Assembly: GCA_035461175.1 (NCBI GenBank)
Contig: DATHVR010000192.1
Span: forward strand, 1 to 42,063
Direction: 5' to 3'
Source of the DNA: DATHVR01 sp035461175
GTDB taxonomy: Bacteria; Actinomycetota; Acidimicrobiia; Spongiisociales; ZC4RG35
DNA: 42,063 bases
Shown: piece after piece, positions 1-8,063 of the stretch
Layout of the letters: every line of letters begins with the position of its first letter
Numbering within the stretch: the first letter of the stretch is position 1
Made by a program: the position numbers and the translations under genes
Notes under the pieces: generated by a model
What the model was told of the DNA's origin: nothing
The model's input: the letters and a program-made list of their open reading frames with translations, nothing else
Database searches by the model: none

Positions 1-43
1 GCCTCTGCGGCCACCCCCTCTGTGTGAGGACGATCCCGGGGGA

Positions 44-1753
44 TCAGCCCTCGTCATTCATCAAGCCACCCCAGAGGTAGGCGTAGTACTCGAAGCCACC
101 GGTGTTGCCCACATGGAGCGGGTTGGAGGCGTCGATACCCACCGCGAAGGAGGTGACGACGTCGTTGGCATCGAGTTCGGAGCCGTCGTGGAACGTCACA
201 CCCTGGCGGATGCTACAGGTCCAGACGGTGCCGTCCTCGTTCGGCTCGCACGACTCGGCCAGGGCCGGAACGACCTCGCCATCGAGGTCGTAGGCGTACA
301 GGCCCTCGAGCACCTGCTCGCAAGCCGAGAGCGACTCACCGTCGGTCTCGTCGTGGCAGAACATGGAGATCGGCTCGGCGTTCTGGATGAACACGAGGGT
401 GTCCGATCCGGGGTCCATCGCGGCGAACTGGGGAGCGCCGAAGGGCGGTACCGCCGCGTTGCCGAGCGAAGCCAGAGCGGCATCGGCCGCTGCTCCGGTC
501 GCAATCGGCACCATCGGGACGTTCTCCTTGAGCAGGTTGTTGGCCTGTTCGTAAACCGGTGCCGCCTCCGCTTCGTCGACGATGGCAGCACCCTGGTCCA
601 GCAGGTCGACCAGCTCGGCGATCGGTTCACCGAACTGGGGGCCACGGAAGTGGGTGTCCAGGAAGTTGGTCACGTGCGGATAGTCCGCACCCCAGCCCAG
701 CAGGTGGATTCCGTCCAGGCCGCCCACCGAGGACTCCTCGATGAAGGCACCGGATTCCATCTCCTCGACCGTGGCGTTGATGCCCAGGTTCTCCTGGAGC
801 TGAGTGGCGATCTCGGTCGCCACCGAGCCCGGCTCGGGCAGATAGACACGGAAGACATCGCGATAGCGGACGGTGGTGTCGAAGCCATCGGGGAAACCGG
901 CCTCCTCGAGGAGAGCCTGGGCGCCTTCCGGATCGAACTCATACCATTCCTCGCCCTCACATCCGTTGGGGATGACACAGGGCGTGAAGTGGGTTGGCAC
1001 GATCGAGCCCTCGGGGTAGAAGTTGTCGATGATCCGCTGGCGGTCGATACCCATGGCCACCGCCTGTCGCACCCGTACATCGTCGAACGGGGCGTGGGTG
1101 GTGGTGAGGCCGATGTAGAAGACGTTCGGGTTCGGATCCTCCAGCAGCTGGAGGTTCTCGTCACCCTCGATCGTCTCATAGTCGCTGGCGGCCAGGTTGG
1201 TGATGTAATGCGCGCTGCCGGACTGCAGCTCGAGAATCCTCGAGGTGCTTTCGGCGGCCCAACGGAACACCAGGGTGTCGAAGGCGGGAGCCTCGCCCCA
1301 GTAGTCGGGGTTGCGGCTCATGACGATCTCCGAACCGCGGTCCCACACGTCGATCATGAAGGGACCGGTACCGATCGGATTCTCGAGCGGAGCGCCGCCG
1401 GTGGCTTCCAGATGCTCGGCCGGTTGTACCGCGAACGGCACGAATGCGAGCTTGGCCAGGAAGGCCGGATCGGGCGAACAGAGCGTGTACACGACCTCGT
1501 GCGTCCCGGTGGCCTCGACGGACTGGATCTTGCCGCCGTAGTCGCAGCTTTCGGCTGCGACCGAAGCGAGCTCGCCGTCGGGTTCGGTATCGGTGGGGGC
1601 GGTGGTGTCCGAGGGCGGCTCGGTCTCGGGCGGAGTCGAGGCCTCGGTGGTGTCAGTTGGTGCCGCGGTGGTCTCGGCCGGCTCGGCGTCGCCGCAGGCA
1701 GCGGCGACGAGAGCCAGGACGGCGACCAGCGCCAGCCATCTGAGTCGTTTCAT
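44..1753 (-). CDS. Circularly permuted peptide-type ABC transporter substrate-binding lipoprotein (SBP_bac_5)
   Basis: Predicted 569-residue extracytoplasmic solute-binding lipoprotein of a dipeptide/oligopeptide-type ABC importer. Residues 1-20 are a basic-hydrophobic signal ending in a lipobox-like VAAAC (Cys20). A Thr/Pro/Glu-rich linker follows to about residue 65. The body is in the wrong order for the family: PIGTGPF, normally in the middle, is at 126, while GVTFHDGSELDANDVV, normally near the N-terminus, is at 518. In the canonical paralogue at 15478-17106 the equivalents are PVGTGPF at 221 and GVTFHNGRELVADDVV at 125. So residues about 451-569 are the usual N-terminal segment moved to the C-terminus. 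Eight cysteines fall into four close pairs (70/92, 259/265, 466/478, 502/513), suggesting disulfides. A strong AGGAGG lies 4 nt before the ATG. Permease genes would be expected beyond the window edge. Family assignment is firm; the substrate is not known. Confidence 0.9.
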   Translation of the reverse strand: MKRLRWLALVAVLALVAAACGDAEPAETTAAPTDTTEASTPPETEPPSDTTAPTDTEPDGELASVAAESCDYGGKIQSVEATGTHEVVYTLCSPDPAFLAKLAFVPFAVQPAEHLEATGGAPLENPIGTGPFMIDVWDRGSEIVMSRNPDYWGEAPAFDTLVFRWAAESTSRILELQSGSAHYITNLAASDYETIEGDENLQLLEDPNPNVFYIGLTTTHAPFDDVRVRQAVAMGIDRQRIIDNFYPEGSIVPTHFTPCVIPNGCEGEEWYEFDPEGAQALLEEAGFPDGFDTTVRYRDVFRVYLPEPGSVATEIATQLQENLGINATVEEMESGAFIEESSVGGLDGIHLLGWGADYPHVTNFLDTHFRGPQFGEPIAELVDLLDQGAAIVDEAEAAPVYEQANNLLKENVPMVPIATGAAADAALASLGNAAVPPFGAPQFAAMDPGSDTLVFIQNAEPISMFCHDETDGESLSACEQVLEGLYAYDLDGEVVPALAESCEPNEDGTVWTCSIRQGVTFHDGSELDANDVVTSFAVGIDASNPLHVGNTGGFEYYAYLWGGLMNDEG

Positions 1754-1847
1754 TCTTCCTCCTGTTTGGGTACCGGCTCCTGGTTGGGGAGCGGTGACGA
1801 GAGGCTACTCCTTCATATGCAGGAATGCAGACCGACGGGGAGTCGTG

Positions 1848-2747
1848 TCAGCGGCCGAAACGGTCGAACGGCTCGTCGTAGGCGACGTCGTGCTCGTCGG
1901 CCAGCGCCTCGATCGCTTCGGGGTCGAGTTTCCCCGGCTCCGGCCAGGGATCCGGCTGTTCGGCCCGGGTCGGTGCCGACTCGAGATCCCAGCCCCGGGG
2001 ATCGGCTGCATCCAGCTCCTCCCAGTCGATCGGCATCGCCACCGGGGCGCCGTCCAGGGGTCGCAGCGCCCACGGGCTCACCGCCGACTGGGCCCAGCGG
2101 TTGCGGAGCCAGTCGATGAAGACCCGGCCCTTTCGGTTCTTCTTGAGGAACTCGGTCGTGGCCGAGTCGGGCATCTGCGCCGCCACGACCCCGGCCAGGA
2201 GTCGGGCGAGATGGCCCACCGTCTCGAAATCGTGTTCGGGCCGGATCGCTGCCACGACGTGGAAGCCGCTCGAACCGGTGGTCATCAGCCCCGAGTCCAG
2301 GCCGACCTCGTCGAGCACGGACCGGGCTACCCGGGCGGGCTCTCGGGGCGGTCCGCCTCCGTCGGGAGGATCGAGGTCGAGCACGAGGCGGTCGGGACGT
2401 TCGAGGTCGGGGAGGCGGGAGGTCCAGATGTGGAAGGTGATGGTCCCCTGGTTGGCCAGGTAGGCGAGATCGTCGGCCGACGAGATCAGGGGATGGTTGG
2501 TGGTGCCACCCTCCTTGGGTACCTCGACCCGCTCGATCGATGCTGGAAAGTGGGAGGAGGCGTTCTTCTGCATGAACCCGTTGCCGTGGATCCCGTTCGG
2601 GTATCGCTGCAGGGTCAGCGGACGCCCCTCCAGGTGGGGCAGCATCACCGCCGCCACCGCCTGGTAGTAGCCGACCACCTCGGCCTTTGTATACCCATCG
2701 GCCGGGTACATCACCTTGTCGGGGTTGGACACCTCCACGAGCACCAT
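1848..2747 (-). CDS. Stand-alone LigD-type polymerase/primase domain protein
   Basis: A 299-residue protein matching the polymerase (archaeo-eukaryotic primase) domain of bacterial NHEJ ligase D. In that family the domain adds nucleotides at double-strand break ends. Visible family features are the catalytic acidic pair in LVLDLDPPD, the TTGSSGFHVVAAI strand corresponding to the serine/histidine nucleotide-binding motif, and the later aspartate in GRVFIDWLRN. No ATP-dependent ligase or nuclease domain is attached, and neither Ku nor a ligase gene is in the window. The ATG at 2745-2747 is chosen because the family normally starts just before the residues VSNPDKVMYPADGYTK. It lies downstream of tyrS on the same strand, separated by 73 bp that contain an inverted repeat. 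Identification of the domain is confident; participation in NHEJ is inferred. Confidence 0.85.
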   Translation of the reverse strand: MVLVEVSNPDKVMYPADGYTKAEVVGYYQAVAAVMLPHLEGRPLTLQRYPNGIHGNGFMQKNASSHFPASIERVEVPKEGGTTNHPLISSADDLAYLANQGTITFHIWTSRLPDLERPDRLVLDLDPPDGGGPPREPARVARSVLDEVGLDSGLMTTGSSGFHVVAAIRPEHDFETVGHLARLLAGVVAAQMPDSATTEFLKKNRKGRVFIDWLRNRWAQSAVSPWALRPLDGAPVAMPIDWEELDAADPRGWDLESAPTRAEQPDPWPEPGKLDPEAIEALADEHDVAYDEPFDRFGR

Positions 2748-2769
2748 GCTGGCAGCCCCAGATTCGTTT

Positions 2770-2811
2770 TGTGGGCTGGAAATGACGCCGCCGGCGTCAT
2801 TTCCGACCCAC
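2770..2811. repeat. Interrupted inverted repeat between tyrS and the LigD-like gene
   Basis: A 13-bp perfect arm GGAAATGACGCCG (2778-2790), one unpaired base, then the complementary arm at 2792-2804. Beyond two mismatched pairs the pairing resumes with TGTGGG/CCCACA out to 2770 and 2811. It could form a stable hairpin in the minus-strand transcript between tyrS and the downstream gene. There is no T-run, so a classical intrinsic terminator is not supported. A dispersed palindromic element or an mRNA-processing hairpin are alternatives. Confidence 0.6.
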
Positions 2812-2820
2812 AGAAGCGGC

Positions 2821-4095
2821 TCAGACGAAGCGGGCCAGGAACTGGCGCTTCTTGCCCAGGCGCAGGACCAGGGTGGTGGCGGTGGCGAGGTCGGCCGGGC
2901 CCACCGAACGGGTGGTGTCGGACACGGGCTCGTCGTTGAGGCGGACTCCACCCTGTTCGATCAGCCGCCGGGCCTCGCCGTTGCTCTCGGAGGCACCGAG
3001 GCGAGTCATCAGGTCGAGAAGGCCGAGGCCGTTCTCCAGTTCGGCGCGGGAGAACTCGACCGTCGGGGCCTGCTCGAATGCCATCGCCAGTACCTCGTCG
3101 GTGAGCTCGGTCACGGGGGTGCCGCCGAAGAGCACGCCCGTGGCCAGTTCGGCGGTGCGAACCCCCTCGTCGCCGTGGATGATGCGGGTGGCCTCCGTGG
3201 CCAGCCTGCGCTGTCCGCCGCGACGTCCCGGGTCGGTAGCGTGCTCGCCGGCCACCGCCACCACCTCGTCGAGGGGGAGGAAGGTGAACATGCGCAGGAA
3301 TCGCTCCACGTCCCGGTCGTCGGTGTTGAGCCACCACTGGTAGTAGGCAAAGGGCGAGGTCAGCTCCGGATTCAGCCAGGGGGCGTTGCCGGCCGACTTG
3401 GAGAACTTCTTGCCGTCGGAGCCTTCCACCAGCGGCCAGGTGAGGGCGTGTACCCGGACACCGTGGCGTCGGCGGATCAGGTCGACCCCGGCCACGATGT
3501 TTCCCCACTGGTCGGATCCGCCCGCCTGCAGGGTGCAGCCATGGTGGGCATAGAGGTGGTCGTAGTCCAGCGCCTGGAGGAGGGCGTAGCTGAACTCGGT
3601 GTAGGAGATGCCCTGCTCCCGATCCTCGAGGCGTCGCCGCACCGACTCGCGGGAGATGAGCTGGTTGACCGAGAAGTGCTTGCCGATGTCGCGGAGGAAG
3701 TCGAGGACGGTCATCTCCCGGGTCCACTCGTAGTTGTCGACCACCGTGGTCCGGTCCATGTCGAGGACGCGCCCGAAGTCGGCCACGATCCCCTCCAGGT
3801 TGTGGGCGACGTCCTCGTCGCCCATGAGCTGTCTCTCCTCGTCCTGGAACGAGGGGTCACCGATGCGGCCGGTGGCGCCTCCGGCCAGTGCGATGGCGTG
3901 GTGGCCGGCGCGTTGCAGCCAGGCCATCGTCATCATCCCCACCAGGTTGCCAACGTGGAGCGAGGCGGCGGTGGGGTCGAAGCCGACGTAGAAGGTCCGC
4001 TCGCCCGAGCCCAGGTGCTCGCGGAGGTCGTCCTCGTCGGTGTGGTCCTGGAGCAGGCCACGCTCGCGCAGCGTCTCGATCGGGTTGGCGGTCAT
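2821..4095 (-). CDS. tyrS: Tyrosyl-tRNA synthetase
   Basis: Charges tRNA-Tyr in the cytoplasm. The 424-residue length is normal for bacterial TyrRS. The class I signature HIGH appears as HVGN (47-50) and KMSKS as KFSKS (230-234). The tyrosine-binding stretch around QAGGSDQWGNI (190-200) is intact, and an S4-type RNA-binding domain occupies about residues 360-424 (RLIEQGGVRLNDEPV). The ATG at 4093-4095 is the first methionine in the frame at the point where family similarity starts. An 8-nt gap separates it from a TACCGT hexamer, suggesting a near-leaderless transcript. It is transcribed divergently from leuS across a 96-bp gap. No T-box leader is seen. Confidence 0.97.
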   Translation of the reverse strand: MTANPIETLRERGLLQDHTDEDDLREHLGSGERTFYVGFDPTAASLHVGNLVGMMTMAWLQRAGHHAIALAGGATGRIGDPSFQDEERQLMGDEDVAHNLEGIVADFGRVLDMDRTTVVDNYEWTREMTVLDFLRDIGKHFSVNQLISRESVRRRLEDREQGISYTEFSYALLQALDYDHLYAHHGCTLQAGGSDQWGNIVAGVDLIRRRHGVRVHALTWPLVEGSDGKKFSKSAGNAPWLNPELTSPFAYYQWWLNTDDRDVERFLRMFTFLPLDEVVAVAGEHATDPGRRGGQRRLATEATRIIHGDEGVRTAELATGVLFGGTPVTELTDEVLAMAFEQAPTVEFSRAELENGLGLLDLMTRLGASESNGEARRLIEQGGVRLNDEPVSDTTRSVGPADLATATTLVLRLGKKRQFLARFV

Positions 4096-4191
4096 GGCCC
4101 GAAACGGTACCGCCCGGCTGCGAGGGTCAGAAGTTGGCCCCGGGGCCGGCGGGTTCCTCGGCTCGTTGCCGCGGGGTACCCTCGGAGGCTC
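4096..4191. promoter_or_regulatory. Divergent tyrS/leuS promoter region
   Basis: The 96-bp gap between two divergent synthetase genes must hold both promoters. On the minus strand TACCGT (complement of 4104-4109) ends 8 nt before the tyrS ATG. On the plus strand TACCCT (4177-4182) lies 9 nt before the leuS ATG, with GGAGG in between. Both fit an actinobacterial TANNNT -10 element. No convincing -35 elements were found, and the gap looks too short for a T-box leader on either gene. Confidence 0.4.
4177..4182 (+). promoter_or_regulatory. Candidate leuS -10 element
   Basis: TACCCT, 9 nt before the leuS ATG with GGAGG inside the gap. The 18-nt arrangement from TACCCT through ATG is almost the same as that before recO (36371-36388). 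Confidence 0.35.
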
Positions 4192-6618
4192 ATGTCCTAC
4201 GAGCATCAGAAGAGCGAAGCCAAGTGGCAGGAACGCTGGGCGGAATCCGGCGTGTTCGAGGTCGAGGCCGACCCCGACCGGCCCAAGTTCTACAACCTGT
4301 GCATGTACCCCTATCCGTCGGGGGCGCTGCACCAGGGCCACGTTCGCAACTACACCTTCGGCGACCTGCTCACCCGCTACAAGACGATGCAGGGCTTCAA
4401 CGTGCTCTCGCCGATGGGCTGGGACAGCTTCGGCCTCCCCGCCGAGAACGCCGCCATCTCCAGTGGGGTGCATCCCCGCGAGAACACCAAGGCCCAGATC
4501 GCCCAGATGAGTGAGCAGATAAAGCGACTGGGGGCGATGTATGACTGGCGGCGGGAGCTGGCTTCCCACCACCCCGACTACTACCGCTGGGACCAGTGGC
4601 TGTTCCTGCAGCTGTTCGACCGCGGCTTGGCCTACAAGGCCGAGGCGCCGGTCAACTGGTGCCCCAACGACCAGACCGTGCTGGCCAACGAGCAGGTGGT
4701 CGACGGCCACTGCGAGCGCTGCGGAGCGGAGGTGGTCAAGCGCAACCTGAGGCAGTGGTTCTTCCGCATCACCGACTACGCCGAACGGCTACTGGGCGAC
4801 ATCGACCAGCTCCACGAATGGCCGGACCGCGTCCGCACCATGCAGCGCAATTGGATCGGTCGCTCCGAGGGCGCCACCTTCACCATGGATGTGGCCGATT
4901 CCGACCTCTCCTTCGAGGTCTTCACCACCCGTCCCGACACCATCTTCGGGATGACGTTCGCCGTGCTGTCGCCCGAGCACCCGCTCGTCGACCGGCTGGT
5001 AGAGGGCAGCGAGCACCAGGAGGTGATGCGCCGCTACCAGGAGCAGGCTGCCCGCGCCAGCGAGATCGAGCGACTGGCGGAAGGTGACAAGACAGGCGTC
5101 TTCACCGGCAGGTACGCGATCAACCCGGCCAACGGCCGGCCGGTGCCGATCTGGGTGGCGGACTACGTCCTGATGGGATACGGGACTGGGGCGATCATGG
5201 CCGTGCCCGGCCAGGACCAGCGCGACTGGGACTTCGCCACCAAGTACGGCATCGACATCATTCGCACCGTGCAGCCGCCCGACGACTTCGAGGGGGAGGC
5301 CTACGTCGGTGACGGGCCGGCCATCAATTCCGACTTCCTCGATGGGCTGGAGATGGTCGAGGCCAAGAACAGGATCATCGCCTGGCTGGTCGAGAAGGGG
5401 ATCGGGGAGAGGACCATCCAATACCGCCTGCGCGACTGGCTGATCAGCCGCCAGCGTTACTGGGGATGTCCCATCCCGATCGTCACCTGCCCCGATTGCG
5501 GGCTGGTGCCGGTGCCGGAGGATCAGCTGCCGGTGCTGCTGCCAGACACCCAGGATTACGCCCCCAAGGGGCGCTCGCCCCTGGCCGCCATCGACTCGTT
5601 CGTCGAGACCACCTGCCCGGCCTGCGGCGGTCCCGCCCAACGGGAAACCGACACCATGGACACCTTCGTCGACAGTTCCTGGTATTTCCTGCGCTTCGCC
5701 GATCCGCGGAACGAGGACAGGATCTTCGATCCGGAAGCGGCCGCCTACTGGATGCCGATCGATCAGTACATCGGCGGGGTGGAGCACGCCGTGCTCCACC
5801 TCCTCTATGCCCGCTTCATCACCAAGGTTCTGTTCGACATGGGCCTGGCGTCGGTGGAGGAGCCCTTCGCCCGTCTGTTCACCCAGGGGATGATCACCCT
5901 GGGCGGAGCCAAGATGTCGAAGTCGAAGGGCAACGTGGTCGATCCCCTCGACCTCCTCGCCTCGCACGGGGCCGACGCCCTCCGCCTGTACCACCTCTTC
6001 ATGGGCCCGCCCACCGACGACGCCGCCTGGGACCAGAACGGTGTCGACGGCACCGCCCGGTTCCTCGACCGGGTCTGGCGTCTCGTCACCTCCGGTGCCG
6101 AGAGCCTGCAGGAACGCGACGAGACCCCGGCCGATCGGGAGGTGCTGGCCGAGGCGCACCGTGCCGTCCGCAAGGTCACCGAGGACATCGAACGGTTCGC
6201 CTTCAACACCGCCGTGCCCGCCCTCATGTCCTTTTCGAACACCCTGTCCGACTACCTGAGAGCGGGCGCTCGGCGGGAAACGTTCGAAGCTGCCACCGAG
6301 TTGCTGTTGTTGCTGCTGTCACCCATGGCGCCCCACCTCGCCCACGAGCTGTGGGAAGCGACCGGGCACACGACCATGCTCGCCACCGAGACCTGGCCCG
6401 AGTGGGACCCAGAGCTGGTGAAGCGGGAGGTGGCGACCCTGGTGATCCAGGTCAACGGCAAGGTGCGAGACCGGGCCGAGGTTCCGGCCGACATCTCGGC
6501 CGAGGAGGCGGAGCGGGTGGCGCTGGCATCGGAGCGGATCCAGGAGTGGATCGGCGACGGCACGGTGCGCAAGGTCATCGCCCGGCCGCCGCGCCTGGTC
6601 AACGTCGTAGTGGGCTGA
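4192..6618 (+). CDS. leuS: Leucyl-tRNA synthetase
   Basis: Charges tRNA-Leu in the cytoplasm; 808 residues, a usual bacterial length. The HIGH motif is HQGH (47-50) after YPSG, and KMSKS is exact at residues 574-578. The editing (CP1) domain is visible between them, including the threonine-rich FTTRPDTIFG stretch. Short cysteine pairs (CPNDQTVL...CERCG, CPDCG, CPACGG) look like zinc-binding inserts. The anticodon-binding and C-terminal domains follow. ATG 4192 is chosen because GGAGG lies 4 nt upstream and family similarity begins there. The frame stays open far upstream, but that part is antisense to tyrS. Its stop overlaps the start of the next gene (TGATG), indicating coupling. Confidence 0.98.
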   Translation: MSYEHQKSEAKWQERWAESGVFEVEADPDRPKFYNLCMYPYPSGALHQGHVRNYTFGDLLTRYKTMQGFNVLSPMGWDSFGLPAENAAISSGVHPRENTKAQIAQMSEQIKRLGAMYDWRRELASHHPDYYRWDQWLFLQLFDRGLAYKAEAPVNWCPNDQTVLANEQVVDGHCERCGAEVVKRNLRQWFFRITDYAERLLGDIDQLHEWPDRVRTMQRNWIGRSEGATFTMDVADSDLSFEVFTTRPDTIFGMTFAVLSPEHPLVDRLVEGSEHQEVMRRYQEQAARASEIERLAEGDKTGVFTGRYAINPANGRPVPIWVADYVLMGYGTGAIMAVPGQDQRDWDFATKYGIDIIRTVQPPDDFEGEAYVGDGPAINSDFLDGLEMVEAKNRIIAWLVEKGIGERTIQYRLRDWLISRQRYWGCPIPIVTCPDCGLVPVPEDQLPVLLPDTQDYAPKGRSPLAAIDSFVETTCPACGGPAQRETDTMDTFVDSSWYFLRFADPRNEDRIFDPEAAAYWMPIDQYIGGVEHAVLHLLYARFITKVLFDMGLASVEEPFARLFTQGMITLGGAKMSKSKGNVVDPLDLLASHGADALRLYHLFMGPPTDDAAWDQNGVDGTARFLDRVWRLVTSGAESLQERDETPADREVLAEAHRAVRKVTEDIERFAFNTAVPALMSFSNTLSDYLRAGARRETFEAATELLLLLLSPMAPHLAHELWEATGHTTMLATETWPEWDPELVKREVATLVIQVNGKVRDRAEVPADISAEEAERVALASERIQEWIGDGTVRKVIARPPRLVNVVVG

Positions 6619-7022
6619 TGCGGGCCGGCGACCTGCTCGGCCCGCTCGACCGGCCCGAGTTGCGGGTCAGGCTGCTGCCGGTCGTTCCCGAACAAGTCGT
6701 GGTCCGGGTGCGTCCGGCCTGGCTGCGGCGGATATGGCCCAGGTGGGCGGCGGCGATGACACTGCCCTGGGGGATCTACCTCCGCCCGGACCAGGTCGAC
6801 GCCGACCCCGAGCGCCTGGGACGTCTCATCGCCCACGAACTCGTCCACACTCGACAGTGGAAGACCCTGGGCCTGGTCGGATTCCTGGGCCACTACCTGG
6901 CCGACTACCTGCGCGGCCGCCTCCGCCGCATGGGCCACCGCGAGGCCTACCGCGCCATCTCCCTGGAAGCCGAAGCCCGGGTTGATGGTCGGGCGACTTC
7001 GGGGCCGGCTTCGCCTCCCTGA
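6618..7022 (+). CDS. Small HExxH zincin-like protein (DUF4157-like)
   Basis: A 134-residue protein of unknown biological role. Residues about 72-80 read AHELVHTRQW, a HExxH zinc-metalloprotease signature. A downstream E-A-E in LEAEARVDG could supply the third ligand, a pattern seen in DUF4157/SprT-like zincins. The rest is basic and partly hydrophobic, with no clear signal peptide. The ATG overlaps the leuS stop codon (TGATG), so it is probably translated by coupling to leuS. It is small for a protease and its substrate is unknown. The composition matches its neighbours and gives no sign of transfer. Family placement rests on the motif, so confidence in the gene is higher than in the function. 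Confidence 0.7.
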   Translation: MRAGDLLGPLDRPELRVRLLPVVPEQVVVRVRPAWLRRIWPRWAAAMTLPWGIYLRPDQVDADPERLGRLIAHELVHTRQWKTLGLVGFLGHYLADYLRGRLRRMGHREAYRAISLEAEARVDGRATSGPASPP

Positions 7023-7135
7023 CCCCGTCCCACACGCGCCTCCGTCCTCGTTCGGGCCGTGTCCCGAACAGACGCCGGTTGCCCGACATGCTTCCGCCGC
7101 GCCAGACGCCCCGGGGTGGTGAGGCCCCCAAAGGC

Positions 7136-7181
7136 TTTCGCGACAGAATTGCGCGCCATGGCGCGCAATTCTGTCGCGAAA
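7136..7181. repeat. 46-bp perfect palindrome
   Basis: A 23-bp half-site beginning TTTCGCGACAGAATTGCGCG at 7136 is followed immediately by its exact reverse complement, centred on CCATGG with no spacer. It lies in the 225-bp space between two converging genes. There is no T-run on either strand, so it is not a textbook terminator, though a bidirectional transcription block is possible. Because it is self-complementary, both strands read the same through it. The rest of 7023-7247 shows no gene. Confidence 0.9.
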
Positions 7182-7247
7182 ACGGTTTGTTCGCCCGGAG
7201 CCCGGGACTCCTCACCCACCACCCGCTACCGGCCGGCGGGGGACCGT

Positions 7248-8057
7248 TCACTCCACCACTACGCCTGACAGGTCGTCTTCGTTCTCCGGGTAGCTGAGGT
7301 CCAGCGAGCGCATGATGTCGACCATGATCTCGCCGATGACGAGTTTGCGATACCACTTGCGGTCGCCGGGGATCACGTACCAGGGGGCGAAATCAGTCGA
7401 GGTGCGGGAGAGGGCATCGGCATAGGCGGTCTGGAAGCGGTCCCACTTCTCCCGGGTCTCAAGGTCGCCGAGGCTGAACTTCCAGTGCTTGTCGGGATCC
7501 TCGAGGCGGGCCTCCAGGCGTTCCTTCTGCTCCTCCTTGGAGATATGGATGAAGAACTTGACGATCCGGGTCCCTTCGTCGGCCAGGAGGCGTTCGAACT
7601 CGACGATGTGCCCGAAGCGCTTCTCCCAGACCTCTTCGGGAGCGATCTCGTCGACCCGCACCACCAGCACGTCCTCGTAGTGGCTGCGGTTGAAGATGGC
7701 GATCTCGCCGTCGCCGGGCACGTGGGGATGCACCCGCCACAGGTAGTCATGGGCCAGTTCGCGGTGGGTGGGCTGTTTGAAGGATGTCACCCGGACTCCC
7801 TGGGGGTTCATCCGACCGAACACGTCGCGGATGGTGGAGTCCTTTCCGCCTGTGTCCATCGCCTGCAGCACCACCAGCAGTCGATTCGATCCGTCGGCGT
7901 AGTAGAGCTTCTGGAGGTCGGATAGCTCCTTGGCGATCTCCTTGACCCGGTACTTGCCCGCCTGCTTGGAGCCTTCCCAGGCGGTGTCGGAGCGGGCGGG
8001 GAACGCGGCAAGGTCGACCGTCTGTCCGGGGAGGACACGGAGTTCCTGGTGACGCAT
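7248..8057 (-). CDS. ppk2: Polyphosphate kinase 2 family nucleotide phosphotransferase
   Basis: Transfers phosphate between polyphosphate and nucleotides in the cytoplasm. The 269-residue protein is a single-domain PPK2. The Walker A-like loop is AMDTGGKDS (66-74), with the second conserved motif NRSHYED at 123-129. The lid region follows, with ISKEEQKERLEARLEDPDKHWKFS-type residues. The long N-terminal segment before the P-loop resembles the PPK2-related subgroup that includes AMP/ADP-phosphorylating enzymes, but direction and substrate cannot be read from sequence. The ATG at 8055-8057 lies 6 nt after a TAGGGT hexamer and has no Shine-Dalgarno sequence, suggesting a leaderless message. It is convergent with the zincin-like gene and divergent from comEA. 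Confidence 0.93.
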   Translation of the reverse strand: MRHQELRVLPGQTVDLAAFPARSDTAWEGSKQAGKYRVKEIAKELSDLQKLYYADGSNRLLVVLQAMDTGGKDSTIRDVFGRMNPQGVRVTSFKQPTHRELAHDYLWRVHPHVPGDGEIAIFNRSHYEDVLVVRVDEIAPEEVWEKRFGHIVEFERLLADEGTRIVKFFIHISKEEQKERLEARLEDPDKHWKFSLGDLETREKWDRFQTAYADALSRTSTDFAPWYVIPGDRKWYRKLVIGEIMVDIMRSLDLSYPENEDDLSGVVVE

Positions 8058-8063
8058 GCCGGC

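Noticed and set aside
1..43. Start of the next gene downstream of the permuted binding protein
   Set aside because: A GTG preceded by purines occurs on the minus strand, but spacing is wrong and too little sequence remains to judge.
113..2119. Long plus-strand open frame antisense to the first binding protein
   Set aside because: Low-complexity Arg/Gly/Val-rich translation without family features; it is the shadow of the minus-strand lipoprotein and LigD-like genes in GC-rich DNA.
2716..4191. Upstream extension of the leuS frame by 492 codons
   Set aside because: The extension is antisense to tyrS and unlike any synthetase; leuS similarity and a GGAGG site define the start at 4192.
7136..7181. 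Classical intrinsic terminator
   Set aside because: The stem is ideal but no T-run follows on either strand and there is no loop; recorded as a palindrome instead.
7059..7268. Small open frames on both strands across the palindrome sharing the same peptide
   Set aside because: The identical peptide is a trivial consequence of the perfect palindrome being read on both strands.
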